A stretch of 40,829 nt of DNA from Bigelowiella natans CCMP2755 (GCA_000320545.1 ADNK01002101.1:1-40829), one strand, 5' to 3'. Shown: positions 20,931 through 33,315, numbered from the stretch's first letter. Notes: generated from the sequence alone by a model not told the origin. Program-made: numbers and translations.

Positions 20931-23900
20931 GTGCGCGCGCGCGCGCGCGTGTGTGTGTGTGTGTTTGTGTGTGTGTGCGTGTCCTCCACAGGTGGGTGGC
21001 TATCCAGAATTCAACCTCTTTTTACGATTCAGCCGGGAATCTGTATGGATCTGCGTACCATCCATATACCGCAACTAAATATGACTGTCCTGCCATGAAC
21101 ACCTTCACATTTGGGGCTACATTTACCAGCAGCAACATGATCGTATTTATGAAGGAGCAGAGCTATAGAGGAAGTGAGACAGTGATGATGAGGTATACTA
21201 AGCTAGCAGCCCCAACTAACCAAATCAATGGCTGCGCCGATGAAGACACCCTTGGCCAATCTGGTCATGCTGGTAAGTTTGTTCTTAGCTACTTGATGTG
21301 TTGTGAACCCACCGAAGTAATTATTTTAGAAGAGTGTATGATGCTAAGCTTGTGCCTTATCATCTCTCGCTATTATTCGATTTATTCGGTGACAAAATGC
21401 TTATTTCAAAATAATGAAGTGCTGACAATTTTGTGTCCGCCGATACTACAAACGGATTTAAGCGTATTTTAAGCCAACTTCACTCTTGAAAAGCTGCTGT
21501 TGAGAGTTGGAGGAATTAGTCTAGTTGACACTAACAGATTAGCTTCACTTCAAACTTTTTTTAATATCTGAGTTGTGGTTCTGTATTTTTCTCATACTAT
21601 ATCTAAAGCCGAAGATATTATGGTATTTGCTCGGGACGGTGCCGGATTTCTCTTCAGCCCGTCTAGTGCTCCGACGACAGCAACACCGACCAGTAATTCG
21701 CCCAGCATATCTCCGTCCATAACGCCAAGCTCCTCTCCGAGCTTTGGACCTTCTACGAGTCCAAGTTGCTCCCCAACCATAGCGCCTTCCGTATCGCCGA
21801 TCAGCATATCGCCCAGCATATCACCGTCCATAACGCCGAGCTCCTCTCCAAGCTTTGGACCTTCCACAGCGCCGAGCTTGTCACCTTCCACGAGTCCAAG
21901 TTGCTCCCCAACCATAGCGCCTTCCGTATCGCCGAGCAGCATATCGCCCAGCATATCACCGTCCAAATCGCCGAGCAGCATATCGCCCAGCATATCACCG
22001 TCCAAATCGCCGAGCAGCATATCGCCAAGCATATCACCGTCCAAAACGCCGAGCTTGTCGCCTTCCACGAGTCCCTCCTCGTCGCCCACCTGCTCTCCCT
22101 CAACCTCTCCAACCGCCTCGCCATCATCGTTCTCCCCGTCAACGAGTCCAGCAACTCTTCATCCATCAACACGCTCACCAACAAGCACACCGTCAACTAT
22201 CGCCCCAAGCCCTGAATCCACGCCAGTCATGGCTCTCTCTGCCCAGTTCTCCGATGACCTTGCGACAGTATCCCTTCGTTTCTCAAGGGCAACAAACCAG
22301 CCATCCGGCGGGTGCGAGAGTATACTAAGCAACGACTCGGTATTGCTGCTTGGATCTCAGCAGGCATCGTGCTCCTGGACACAAGCTGATGTTTACACAT
22401 TGCACCTCGGTTCTGGGTACAATTGCACCATCAACAGCACGATCGTTGTAAAAGGTGGCGTGATCTCCAACCCTTCGCTCTCAGCAGGCTACATGACCTC
22501 GGCAACATTTCGAGTGGCCGCTCCCTCAAACCCATCAGCTGCTGAGGCCAAGCTCGGTGCGCCGGAGACTCTTGGACCTTGCGAAAACTTCGAGCTGACT
22601 AGTGTTGAATCTACTGGGGCCAACGGGAGGTCGTTCGCCTACGCATGGAGTCACGTGTCAGGTAATCTTGTCTCAGGGGCAACTCTCCCCAGCGTGCTCG
22701 CCGCAGCGTCGTCGCTCGCAACCGTGACGATAGATGCCGACGATATGATGGATGGGCAGCACGAGTTCCAGCTCACCATCACCAACTGGCTCGGATCTTC
22801 CAGCACTACAACGATCAGCACTACAAAGGTGTCCAATGCTATCCCCCTAGTCACCATTACAGGCTCGCAGCACGTCACGATGAAGAGGACTGATACGCTC
22901 TCGATAGCAACACAGATCCTCCCCCCAGCGTGTAATTCCAGTGCTGGGTTTGAGAGTCCCTTTACGGGGAGTGGGTACTGGACGCAGATCCGAACCGCAC
23001 CAGGATTCTCCTCTCATCAAGTCACCATAGTTGACCCCAATATCGTAACCCTGCAAGTTCCGAGCAATACCTTCAACATGGGCGAAAAGTGTGTATACAT
23101 AGTATAGTCCATTTGTTGGGAGAGTAGTTTGTTGAGTCAAGTCGTCGTTGCCGGAAATTCCTATTGCGCATGTGTGTGATGACAATGTATCAAGGAAGGA
23201 GGCGCCGGATACAACAAAACCTCCACTGATTTTTCTCCTTTTCCATTTTCTCAACATATCTTGTGTGGTTGGAAGAAATATATACTTCAACTTCTCATCG
23301 CCCTCCTTCGCCCCCCCCCCCCCCCTCCCCCAAAACAGGTATGGGTTCAACCTCCGCGCGCGGACACATTACGGCGGGGAAGTGATTGGCGAGGTCAATG
23401 TGACTTTCACTGTCACTGTGAGCATTGAGAACGTGACTGCTTCCATCGCTGGAGGAAACTCCATCACGGTGCCAGTGCTGCAAGGAGAAACAATAATGAA
23501 TACTTTTGACGGATCGGGCTCATCAGATCCTAGCGGACTGCCCCTAAACTTCTCTTGGTCTTGCCTAGATATCACCGATGGCGGCAGCGACGTCCTTGCC
23601 CTGCCAGCCAATAACGGAGTACAAACCGACTCCTCAACTCTCGCAATCGATACGCAGATTCTGAACGTCACGCATAGGTACCGTGTGCAGCTTGTAGTCA
23701 CGGGCGTGGGTGTTAACGGCACAGCAGCTAGGAGCAGCACTGCCACTCAAGAAGTCATCCCGACGATGCAAAGGGTGCCGATCGTACGTGTGGATTACTC
23801 AGCCGTTTCAGACAATGGCCAGGCTCAAACCCAAGCTGACGCTGGGGCCTCCTTCCGGCCTAACTCGGATGCCAAGATCACTCTCACAACCGACATCGGC

Positions 23901-25473
23901 GTGTTTCTCTTATCGGAGGTGAACATCACGTGGAGCTGTCTCTCGAACAACTTCGCTCTTGATGGAGGCAACACGGGGCTCCTCACAAGTGCCGCGAATC
24001 CAGCCCTCGTGTTTGCGCCCTCGGCCCTGCTGCCAGGAGCTACCTATAGCTTCCAGGTGCACGTCCTCTCCAATATCGGGACATCAGGAACGAACACTTT
24101 CGCCTTCTCGACTAACAGCGCCCCTTCTCTTGGCACGTGTGGCTCAACCCCTGGCGAGGGTGACGCATTGCTGACAGACTTCCGGTTGGAATGCTCAGGA
24201 TGGGAAGATTCAGATCTCCCGATACAGTACGAATTCTCGAGCGAGGAGGCCTCTACCGGCGCGCTCATCAGGCTGGCCTTTTTGAGCACGATTTCATTTA
24301 AGACTGTGCTGCTGCCAGGCCCTAGGAGCGGCTCGGCTGTGAGCATCGTTGCGGCTATAGTTGACAGCTTAGGTGCGCGCGCGATCTTTAAGTTTACTGT
24401 CACAGTGGTGCAGAGAGCCTTGGATGTCAATGCCCTTGAAAGCTCCGTGAACCAGAGGCTGGCCGAGGGCGATACGCAAGCATTTTCTGCACTCGTGGGA
24501 GGAGGAGCCAACTACCTTCGCTCCGGCGTGAACACACAAACGGTCGCAGACAAGACTTCGAGCGTGAACACATTGCTAGGATCAGTCGAGGGGCTAGTTA
24601 CCATGGGGCTAATCACCGAGGATGCGGCCGTGAGAACTCCACTCTCTCTGATCTCCTCTCTCACAAACTTCGAAGATCCAAATGAGCTTTCCGCTTCGAG
24701 CCGCAATGCAACATTATCTCTGGTGGAGAGCCTGGCTGCGAATCCGCTCAACAGCTTCTCTGACAGCGTCGTCACCGACTCGCTGCTTGCCCTCGGCAAC
24801 AACCTAGCTTCCTCTCAGCTTTCTGCGGGTGTGAGTGATGAGGAGATAATTGATCTCTCCTCCCGGACGGAGACTCTCACCCAGAGGATGGGTGAAGGCT
24901 TGCTGAACGATGTGAGTGAGGGGGAGGTGCCCACCACTGTCACCACTGCTCGCCTGGCTATCACGGCGCAGAAGCTGAACCCGGAGGTGCTTGGAGGCCA
25001 CACCGTGAGCGCGCCCAACGGGGTATCGACAACCCTCTCCACTAGTTTGCAGGTGTCTGCCGCCAACGGCAGCGTCTCAACCGTAGTTTCCTTCAACAGC
25101 AACGGCTCCTTCCCCTCACTGACGAGCAGCCCCAGCACAGGCACCGTGTCGATCTCTTTGAATCAAGTGGGTAGGACGCTCAATGTCTCCAACCTCACCG
25201 ACCCGATCCTTATCAACATTCCCGCTAACATCTCAACCCCCGCAGCATATGTGGCTGATGGCTACAGTCCGTATGCAATTTGTCGGTTCTGGGACCCCGC
25301 AGCTAAAAACTGGTCGAGGCAAGGCGTGACGTCGAGCCTTGAGCCTGTGACAGGGAACAGCGTCTCGTGCAACGCTACACACCTTACCGCCTTTTCAGCT
25401 GTCATGGAATGGCGCATCGGCATCAATACCTTCGGGGAGGACGATATCAAGGTTCAGAGCGAAAACACACAAA

Positions 25474-25514
<41 letters not shown>

Positions 25515-25571
25515 AGAGAGAGAGAGAAAGGGGACGGACGGGGGGGGAGTGTAGAAGAAACACACACGTTT

Positions 25572-25645
<74 letters not shown>

Positions 25646-28183
25646 ATTCCACTGGTAGGCCGATGCCTTCACCTTGGATGAGCCAGCGATGGCTCTCTGC
25701 TTCGGGTTGTTCGCATTTTACATCATCTTTGGACTGGTGTTATGCTACAAGGACCGGAAGTATAAAGAGAACTTAGGCATCCTTGCATCGCAAGATTACT
25801 GGCGTCGTTCAAACAAGGTAGCCCTGTAATAATGTGAGCCTGATTCAGTGTGGAAATGGCGAATTATGTTTTTGGTATTGTTGTCTCGCAACTACCCTCG
25901 TGGTTTTCTTTCTACTACCATCATTGCCACAATCGTCCTCACCATGGCCACCTTCCTCATCAGGCAGTGATGGAGAAATTCGAGGGCGAAAGGTCCTTCA
26001 CTGCAGTGAAGGAGAACGCTGTGTGGGCTGTCAGGACCTCGCATACGTGGTTATCTCCGGTGTTCCGCCACCCCGGAGATTATATGAATTCGTTCAAACG
26101 ATTTACCATCGTTATCCTCCTCACCTTCAACGCTCTGGCGGTGGCTTCGCTCCTTCTGGGACAGGATCAAAAGCTAGGTCCCCTCAGTGGGGGCGTATCC
26201 ACGGCCATTGTGGCGATGGCGTTCGCATTTCCAGTCCCTGCCCTTGCCAACTTGCTCTTTGCGAGGAGTCGTCCGCGGGACTTCGCTCTCATCATCAATG
26301 CTTCTAGACTGGGCTGCCTAGTAGGCTCTTTCGTGACCTTGTTTTCCTTGTGTACTGGCGACGAGGGCCTCGTTGTGGAGGGCGCCGGTGCTTTGGCAGA
26401 CGTTGGTGACGAAGCTGCTATGGTCGGTGTTGCTGCGGGTGATGTGGCTGCGGGCGCAGTGGAATCCACGGAGGATGCAGAGACCGTCGATGTTGTGAAC
26501 ATTCATGAAAGCCAGGATATTGCACCCATCGATTCGAAAGATCCCGACCAAGAGGGGGGGGGGCAAGAGCATCGCTCGGCCGCTGTTGGCGGTGCTGTAG
26601 TGGGGGGTGCCGCCGGAGCAGGTGTGGGAAGCTCTCGCGGTGGCAGGAAGAAGATAACGCGCGCACCTCGACAATCCCGATCATCATCATCCTACAAGAG
26701 ATATGCAACCAAGCAGGCACAAACTGGAATTGATATGAAAGCGTCTAGGCCTATGATGAGGCGGCGCTCGTTGGCTGCAGACCAGTTTAAACATAATGAA
26801 GCACACGACACGCACGATTGGTCGAGATCAGACATAGCTGGGGTGGTTTTCTGCATCGTGTGCATCTTAGGATGCTGGTTCATCACGGCCGTGCTGGCCT
26901 ACCGAGCTAAGTCAGGCACTGGTGAGTGGGTCTTCACCACACTCACCTCCTACGGAATGGACATTGTCACCCGCATTATAGTGATAATCCTCCTCCAGAT
27001 GTTGTTCTTCGGCCCCTGCTGCTGTCTCTGCTTCTGTTCCAATCGGAAGCAGAACTACGAGGAGGGCGGGGAGCTGGAGATGGTCACCGTGGACAAAGTC
27101 AAGATAGTCAGCTTCGAGTCGGGGAACCTCGGATTTGAGTTCCTGGAGCTCAAGGCCGTCAAGATCTATCCTGGATCGCAGGCGCACAAGATGGGAATCC
27201 CATTAGGCTCGACAATTTTGGAGGTAAATGGCAACATCATCAAAAGCGACAAGATGCTCCTAAGGGAATTTCAGAACGCTCAGGCCACAAGCGGATCCCT
27301 GGTTATCAAATTTGGAATTCCGAAGCCTCTCGAAGAAGAGAAGGCACAAGAGGAGATGCGTCGTCGCTCACGCCTTGGAAAGCGCGCAATCACAAGCTTC
27401 GGAGATTCCACTAAACTTATTCCCATCGTAGAGGACGAAAAAGATGATGATGATGATGATGATGATGAAGCACAAAGCGGTGAAGCTAAAATCTTGAAGG
27501 AGAAAATGCTGGAAAGAATTAAAGAAATGAGGATGCGGCGGGCCGCAGCAGGGAGTAGAAATAATCCAAATTCTGTGTGGGGCTCGATCCACACAGCGAA
27601 AGTTTACAAAGATGCCTCAGCAGGACGTCACGGATGGGTTGCCAATATCGGTCAAAATTCCAATGATCGACCTTCTTCTATCGGTGCTCTCACCCCTCCT
27701 ACTGTCAGCGGCCATATTTCTCCCATCGCCCAGCATCGTTGGAAGCTGGATTCCGCTAGATCATCTACAGGTGGCAGCCCATCAAAGCGGGGACTCAAGC
27801 CAAAGCCCAAGGCCAGAATATCTACTTCACCTCTGCTCACTCCAAATGTCGTTTTTAAAACCAGCTCACCGAAACTGAGGTCAAAAGTCCTTGGAAGTGG
27901 AACGATGGGCCAAACCCGAAGAGGGAGGCCAGGAGTCAGGTCATCAACGAAGACTTCTAAAGCTACGAGAAGACAACGTACCAAGCCTAGAATCAGCATC
28001 CTTGATGAGGAAAAGCATTTGCCTTCACAGGAGTTATATGCTAACGTGGGTATCCATGATCTACACAGCGAAGTAACAGATGTTCCAGGCAGAGACGGGA
28101 AAGATAATGATGATGATGATGACGACGACCTTCTGCTTAAAGTCTTATCCCATAGAGATCGACATAGTAGGACGAGAATATAG
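20190..28183 (+). CDS. Receptor-like protein: signal peptide, lectin-like repeats, Ser/Pro stalk, REJ/GPS, membrane spans, PDZ (~2262 residues)
   Basis: Six exons: 20190-20725, 20992-21272, 21609-23088, 23339-25451, 25659-25817, 25964-28183; total 6789 nt, exactly 2263 codons. Residues 1-17 are a signal peptide (MLHAVALFLLLISIHAS). Residues ~25-285 hold three related beta-type repeats (FSSTPLVIPS...IGWVAIQ; FGATFTSSNMIVFM...DIMVFARDG) that resemble H-type lectin or cadherin-associated modules. Residues 289-476 are a SPSISPSKSPS stalk. Residues ~480-1400 are an extracellular, N-glycosylation-rich, REJ-like region. A GPS motif follows: CRFWDPAAKNWS near 1413 and SCNATHLTAFS with the cleavage triplet H1447-L-T. 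Membrane spans: ~1481-1500, 1570-1588, 1601-1622 (then ARSRP, as in polycystin-1), possibly 1632-1652, ~1815-1836, ~1855-1875 ending in a GPCCCLCFC palmitoylation-type cluster. A PDZ domain (~1900-1975) has GNLGFEF as its GLGF loop. The C-tail is basic and ends in acidic runs. No PLAT domain or channel module was found. Confidence 0.85.
20890..20980. repeat. Compound (CT)n(GC)n(GT)n microsatellite in REJ intron 1
   Basis: CT tract to 20928, GC tract to ~20949, GT-rich tract to 20980, ending 11 nt before the acceptor AG at 20991. Confidence 0.95.
21685..22080 (+). repeat. Coding minisatellite of the Ser/Pro stalk
   Basis: Units of 36 nt built on AGCATATCGCCCAGCATATC repeat three times at ~21940-22050. 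A larger duplicated block (AGCTCCTCTCC...GCTTTGGACC...CCAACCATAGCGCCTTCCG) appears at ~21704-21800 and ~21815-21940 with a 24-nt difference in length. Copy differences are few, so the stalk length probably varies between individuals. Confidence 0.8.
25476..25645. repeat. (CT)n, (GA)n, (TA)n and (GT)n microsatellites filling REJ intron 4
   Basis: CT to 25511, GA to ~25527, TA 25576-25610, GT to ~25645; together most of the 207-nt intron. Confidence 0.95.
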
Positions 28184-29195
28184 ATGTCCATTTATGTATT
28201 TCACTCGTTACTTCGTGCAATGTATATTAAAAGATACAAATTAATTAAATGGTGGACGACCCAATTGACACACATGTAATTGCGTAGATGCTTTAACTTG
28301 GCTTAATCATGATCTTGTACGCGCGGTGTTCAACCGTTTAATTTCTTAATTATAAGACGGATGTAATTAAATAATTATATTTCCAATAATGGTCATCTGA
28401 TTGTAGCTATGCAAAGCAGCGGCTACAGCGCTGATATTGTGTTTTTTAGTTTCTGCAATTATGTTTTTCATGTTTGCGAATGCAAATTCTTCATTAAAGA
28501 CACAGCAGTATGTATTGTTGTGTTTATTGTCATTAGCATCATAAACCATGGTTCAATGTTCTCTAAGTATACGTATATTATTCGCAAGATAGCCTGTTGC
28601 CACACGTACACACTAATGCTAAACAATGCATGCTAAACAATGCATATGCTGTACGTGATTAACGTTTTTTGTAATAACATCTGCATATGTGCATGTCTAG
28701 ATATACGTGTGCGTCGTCTATCATTAGCTCTGTACGTACGTCCAAGCTGCACAGTCACATTTAATTTGCGCTGCATCTTTAAGTCTCGTCATACTACTAC
28801 TAGCCATAAATGACTTTCCATCGGAGATCGTCACTACACGCGCGCATATGTCTAACTTAGGAAGGTGTCCTACTTGCAACAATGCACATGCAGCTTTTGT
28901 ATTGCTGCGAATTTATAATATCGTGCACTCACATCTGACGGACTGTTGAAAAATAAGGCATAGTGATGCTATATTTTATAATAAATAAACACACGTCCTG
29001 CCTATTTCGCATGCGCGCATACCGAGACGACTGTTTCGCCATGGTTCAAACAACGTTCTCACAAGCGCAAGGTGATCGCTGTAGCGGCATACTAAATAGC
29101 TCAACATTAGCAACAGGCTACAACATTAGAACATATATATAGCGGAACTGTAATCATTTCATTACACCCGTCTCATACAGCTCATATAAATGTCG
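28184..29195. other. Convergent intergenic spacer
   Basis: About 1 kb between the 3' ends of the REJ receptor (plus) and DONSON (minus). AT-rich, with poly(A)-signal-like AATAAA-type strings near 28980 (minus-gene side) and a short direct repeat TGCTAAACAATGCA at ~28617-28643. I see no gene. Confidence 0.6.
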
Positions 29196-29426
29196 TTAAG
29201 GTCTTGTGGTGGCGTAGTTGATGGCGTAGCCGACACCGGCAATAAACTCTACCCTTCGAAGCCCATGTACCATCCGCATTCTCAAGAGGTTTTCTTGCTT
29301 CGACACAGCTGAGGAGCATTAGGATTCATCAATAACAAACAACAAGGGTAGCAGCAGCTGCTGTAGCACCATGAGACGCGGAAGAGAATAAGAGTTGTAG
29401 ATGGAGAAATATCACCCCTCCCACCC

Positions 29427-29471
<45 letters not shown>

Positions 29472-29872
29472 GATGTATCGATTGCAAGTATGTCTGAATA
29501 CGTCGGTTTTGTGGTAGCATTCTCACAGTAGTCACATGTTGAGCAGCATTCTCCCCTCCTCCTTACTACTGATGCTGCCGCTGGTGTTATCACTTACTGG
29601 GAGGATAGGCAAGTTCATAATCGTCTAACTTCTTGCCGCAGCAGCCCATCGCTTCTAGAGGGGTCTCAAGCATGTTGAGGTTGTCGGAGTCACCTCTCTG
29701 TGGTAATAGTAGTTGTAGTAGTAGTAGTTTCCATGGAGAAAAACCAAGAAATAGGAGAAAGTCGAAGAAGAAGAAGAAAAAGAAGAAGAAGAAGAAAGAA
29801 TGACGGAAGCAGTGACAGAGAAAGGAAAATGAAACAAGAGGCATTAATGTAAAGCTTTGGATATTCCACACA

Positions 29873-29930
<58 letters not shown>

Positions 29931-32900
29931 AAACACACCCAGTGCATAAGAGGATATGAGCACATTTCTCATACTATCTGTGGGAACAAGTGCAACACCA
30001 CCAACAACTCTAATCCATCGTTGATTACCGTGGTGATGACCGACTCGAACGCTCCTTGGCATCTAGCCATCAACGCGACAATATCTGCTACAGCCAGAGG
30101 TAGCATGGTACCCTCTAGCACCAGTTTATGCTTTTGTGTGGAATCAACCAGCACCCTGGTAGTGAGTGAGTGAGTGAGTGAGTGAGCGAGTGAGTGAGCG
30201 ATGGGTGGATGGTAGGGAGGGGCACATGTACGTAAGAAGCAGGAAAACCGAAGCGGGGCAAGCAAAAGAGAAATGAGAGGACGTGAAGGAGGAGGAGGAG
30301 GAGGAGGTGGAGGTGGAGGTGGAGGAGAAGGAAGAACAGATGGGAATACGACAAGCAGCGTTCTCTTTGTCACGCTTATCGTTTCTACTGGAGCGTGCAC
30401 ATGAAACGCATTTAAACCAGTAGATCTACCTAGCTACCTACCTACACATTTTCACGATGCGGGCAGTCTCTAGATTTGCTCCAAGGAAAGGGCGAGGGCT
30501 CAAGAGAAGGGGGCGAGCGTCAGTGGGACGCTTGGGTGTCGTATTGAGAAGGTGGTTGTAGAGCATATGAACAGCCTAAATACAGGAAAAACAAATAGTT
30601 AGAACAACACAGAGGAGGAGGAGGAGGTGGAGGGTAAGCAGAAGAAGAAGAACACGAAGAAAAAGAAGAAGAAGAAAAAAAAGGAGACACAAGGAGTAGA
30701 GGTTGTCGATACTATGGAACACAAAAATGCTGTATTATTAGTTCATCGTTGGAACTTCAAAAGCACGATGTCGTCGTCATCATCATCATACTACTACTAG
30801 CACTCTCCTCCTCTTCCCCCTCCTCCTCCTTCTCCTTCTCACGGTATTACTGAAACAGTAACAAGAACAAATACAACGACCTCTCTCCCCTCCACCACAA
30901 TGGCTGCGCGTACAGATCTGTCATCTTCCATATATTTCACCTGATGAAGAGGAGGAAGAATGATGCATGCGAACAGATGATACAGAAACGTCATCAGAGA
31001 GCGAGCAGGAAGATGAGCATAAAAACGGAGATGATACTGTTATGAATGATTTACGGAAGAGATGATGAAAAATCATCAACGGCTCAAGAAGGAAGGCCTT
31101 ACACATCTATTTATCATCATAGCTAGTCTGTCGGTCTAATACAGCTATTGACGCTACTAATAAACTACTACTGCTGCTGCTGCTACTACTACTACTACTA
31201 CCACTACTACTACTACTACTCACATCCGCCAAGCTTCGAGTGCCGCCTGGCTGAGCTGCTTCTAGGGCCTAACACAAGCAGTTTGTGCCGTTATTCACAG
31301 TGGAGCGGAGGATATTTTGGGGGAGGGAAGGGGGCAGAAACGCTGAGCATCCTTGCCAGATAGGGAGAGAACGGATGAGCATAGAGGGCAAAGGGGGGGA
31401 AATGGGTATATTTTCTGTCATATTCAGCCGTTCACTACTTGGGACTATTAAAAACAACAGTAGGCATCGCGATAGAACTGCTATTGCTGCTGGTGCCTCT
31501 TTTTGTTGTCCATGCAGCAATATTCTTCGTCAAGCTACTTCACATCTAACCTTCATGTCTTCCATCACTGTAGCGTGGTCTGCTGCCTCCTCCTCCTCCT
31601 CCTCTTTACCTTTCTTATCAAGCCTACTTCGCCGAAGAGGCTCAGAGAACGGGATGCCCTGATTGGAAAAAAAATAAATGCTTACATTGTGATATATAAA
31701 TCCGTATGATCATTAAATGTAATAGTCTAATATACCGCATTTTTTAGCCCAGTTCGGAATACGTAGGTAGTATGAGAAAATATAGCTCTTGTCTTGACGT
31801 GCTGCGTACGGGGAGAGGAAGAGGAGGAGGAGGAGGAGGAGGAGACGATGTGGTAGAAAGTAAAAAGAGTAAGAAATTGAAGGGAAATTAGGCACAATGT
31901 AGTGAGTCTAAACAGAAGCATTGAGAGTTGTTCTTGCTGGCATTATCATTAAAACGGAAAAGTGTGCACAGACTCAAGTGAAGCATAGGCGTTTCGATGT
32001 TCCTCACCTTCTTTCCCCTCTTCTTCCTGGACTTACTTTCGCCAGGAAGGAAGAGTATCGTACAGTTAGAGTTCTCAAAGTAAAAATAGGGAGATTCTTT
32101 TGCTCTGATTGCGCTATATCCGCTTCTGAAGGCGGCCTCCCAGTCCTCCCATTGCTCGCTCGATGTGTACTGTTTTCGATGACTGCTCGTGCTGGTACTT
32201 GTGTTCCCGCCCACATCCTTTCTCCTTTGCTTCATCGCTGAGGATTCTTCACTCGGGTGCCGCCATGTCAGCAGAAGAGAGGCCAACTCAGAGGAACGGT
32301 CTCCTGTCTTTTTTTTCTTCCTTCGTCTAGATGCTAACGAGGATGCCGCTGACGATGACGACGATGTCTGTGCTAGATGCAAGCCGAAAGACGGGCTAAA
32401 TAAGGAAGGCTTGGAGGCAGACATGCACCAATCAAAGCTTCGAGAAGAGGTAAATTGAATTCGGCGTTTCACACCGAAGTCAATGGGTACGCGCTTGCAC
32501 AGGTATCCTTGACGTACAGCCCCGTGCGAAAACGTCCCCTCCCCCTCCCCCCCCTCATCCAGAGCATTCAAGAACTTATTGACTGCGAGGGTCTCTTCGA
32601 CTTCTCCGGATGGAACTCGTTCTCTGAGACAAAATTCATTCGATAAAACCTTGGTCATGTTTCAACCATGGGCACGTAGGAAGTGAAAACATCTATCAGA
32701 TCCCCCCCCCCTCCCTTTTAAACACCGCACCTGCCATTTGCCGTCTGATATCCAGCATTTTCCTTCTTGGATGCTCCTCCCCCTCCTCCCTTGCCTACCA
32801 GTGCACCAGTCCTTGCGGGTTCGAAGGGAGCAAACATCTGCTCCGCTCGGGTGAGTGGTCTTTGGCGGGAGCAGAAAGGCGTTGTGGTTTTTCATTCGCG

Positions 32901-33159
32901 ACATGGTGTATTCCATGTCGCTGGGACAATTTATCACCGTGTTTGCTTCAGAATGTGCAACAGGCGAAACGCTCTCCCGCGCTTGTGAAGGGGTAGCGTC
33001 GCATTCCGATCCCCCCTTCACTGTCCCGGAAGCAAAACCGCCCAAACTCTTCATCTTTCTGGGTTTGTACGCTCGGGAATGTTTGCTTCGATGGTACTTC
33101 GAAAGCGCTAATCTCCCGGACAAATGCATCTTTGGTGAGAACGCAGTCGCAACACACAT
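29196..33159 (-). CDS. DONSON (downstream neighbour of SON) homologue
   Basis: Exons in phase: 33159-32731, 32649-32008, 31801-31736, 31658-31610; then 31268-31224, 30940-30881, 30575-30448, 30155-29975, 29697-29598, 29308-29196 (stop TAA). One short exon between 31610 and 31268 is not found, because phase 1 must become phase 0. Motifs match DONSON in order: VKRRIQFTSSRSFDWCMSA, QWEDWEAAFRSGYSAIRAKE then PYFYFENSNCTILFLPG, AIFSHTTYVFRTGLKNA / GIPFSEPLRRSR, AAIVVEGREAVHMLYNHLLN, and RPLLLSPRPFLGANLETARI ... LVLEGTMLPLAVADIVALMA. DONSON supports CMG helicase assembly and replication-fork stability in the nucleus. After the conserved core the chain continues about 90 residues (CCGKKLDDYELAYPP, LLRMRMVHGLRRVEFIAGVG), beyond what I recall for animal DONSON. 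The start may be M33159 or an ATG 30 nt downstream. Introns carry (CT)n/(GA)n and (CA)n tracts. Confidence 0.8.
29429..29468. repeat. (CT)n microsatellite in the last DONSON intron
   Basis: Reads (GA)n on the DONSON transcript. Confidence 0.95.
29866..29925. repeat. Compound (CA)n(GA)n microsatellite in a DONSON intron
   Basis: In the intron 29698-29974; on the transcript (CU)n then (GU)n. Confidence 0.95.
30161..30200. repeat. Tetranucleotide (TGAG)n repeat abutting a DONSON splice acceptor
   Basis: On the transcript it reads (CUCA)n and ends five bases before the acceptor AG at 30157-30156. Confidence 0.9.
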
Positions 33160-33315
33160 TGGACCAATTGGGCGAAATCACATCGAGAGTGATGATCGGT
33201 TGACGATGTTCAGTTTGTGCGCATTTAGAAACGCTTTGGGGGTTGATTGTGAAATGATCTCTCGTCCATGTGTCTGCTAATCGTGTCTGTCTCATGTGTG
33301 TGTGTTTCTGTCTCA

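Noticed and set aside
21592-22089. 165-codon minus-strand frame rich in GDMLGDL repeats
   Set aside because: It is the complement of the Ser/Pro-coding minisatellite of the receptor gene; the plus frame is supported by splicing phase and domains.
21766-22215. 149-codon plus-strand frame in the stalk region
   Set aside because: Out-of-frame reading of the same minisatellite.
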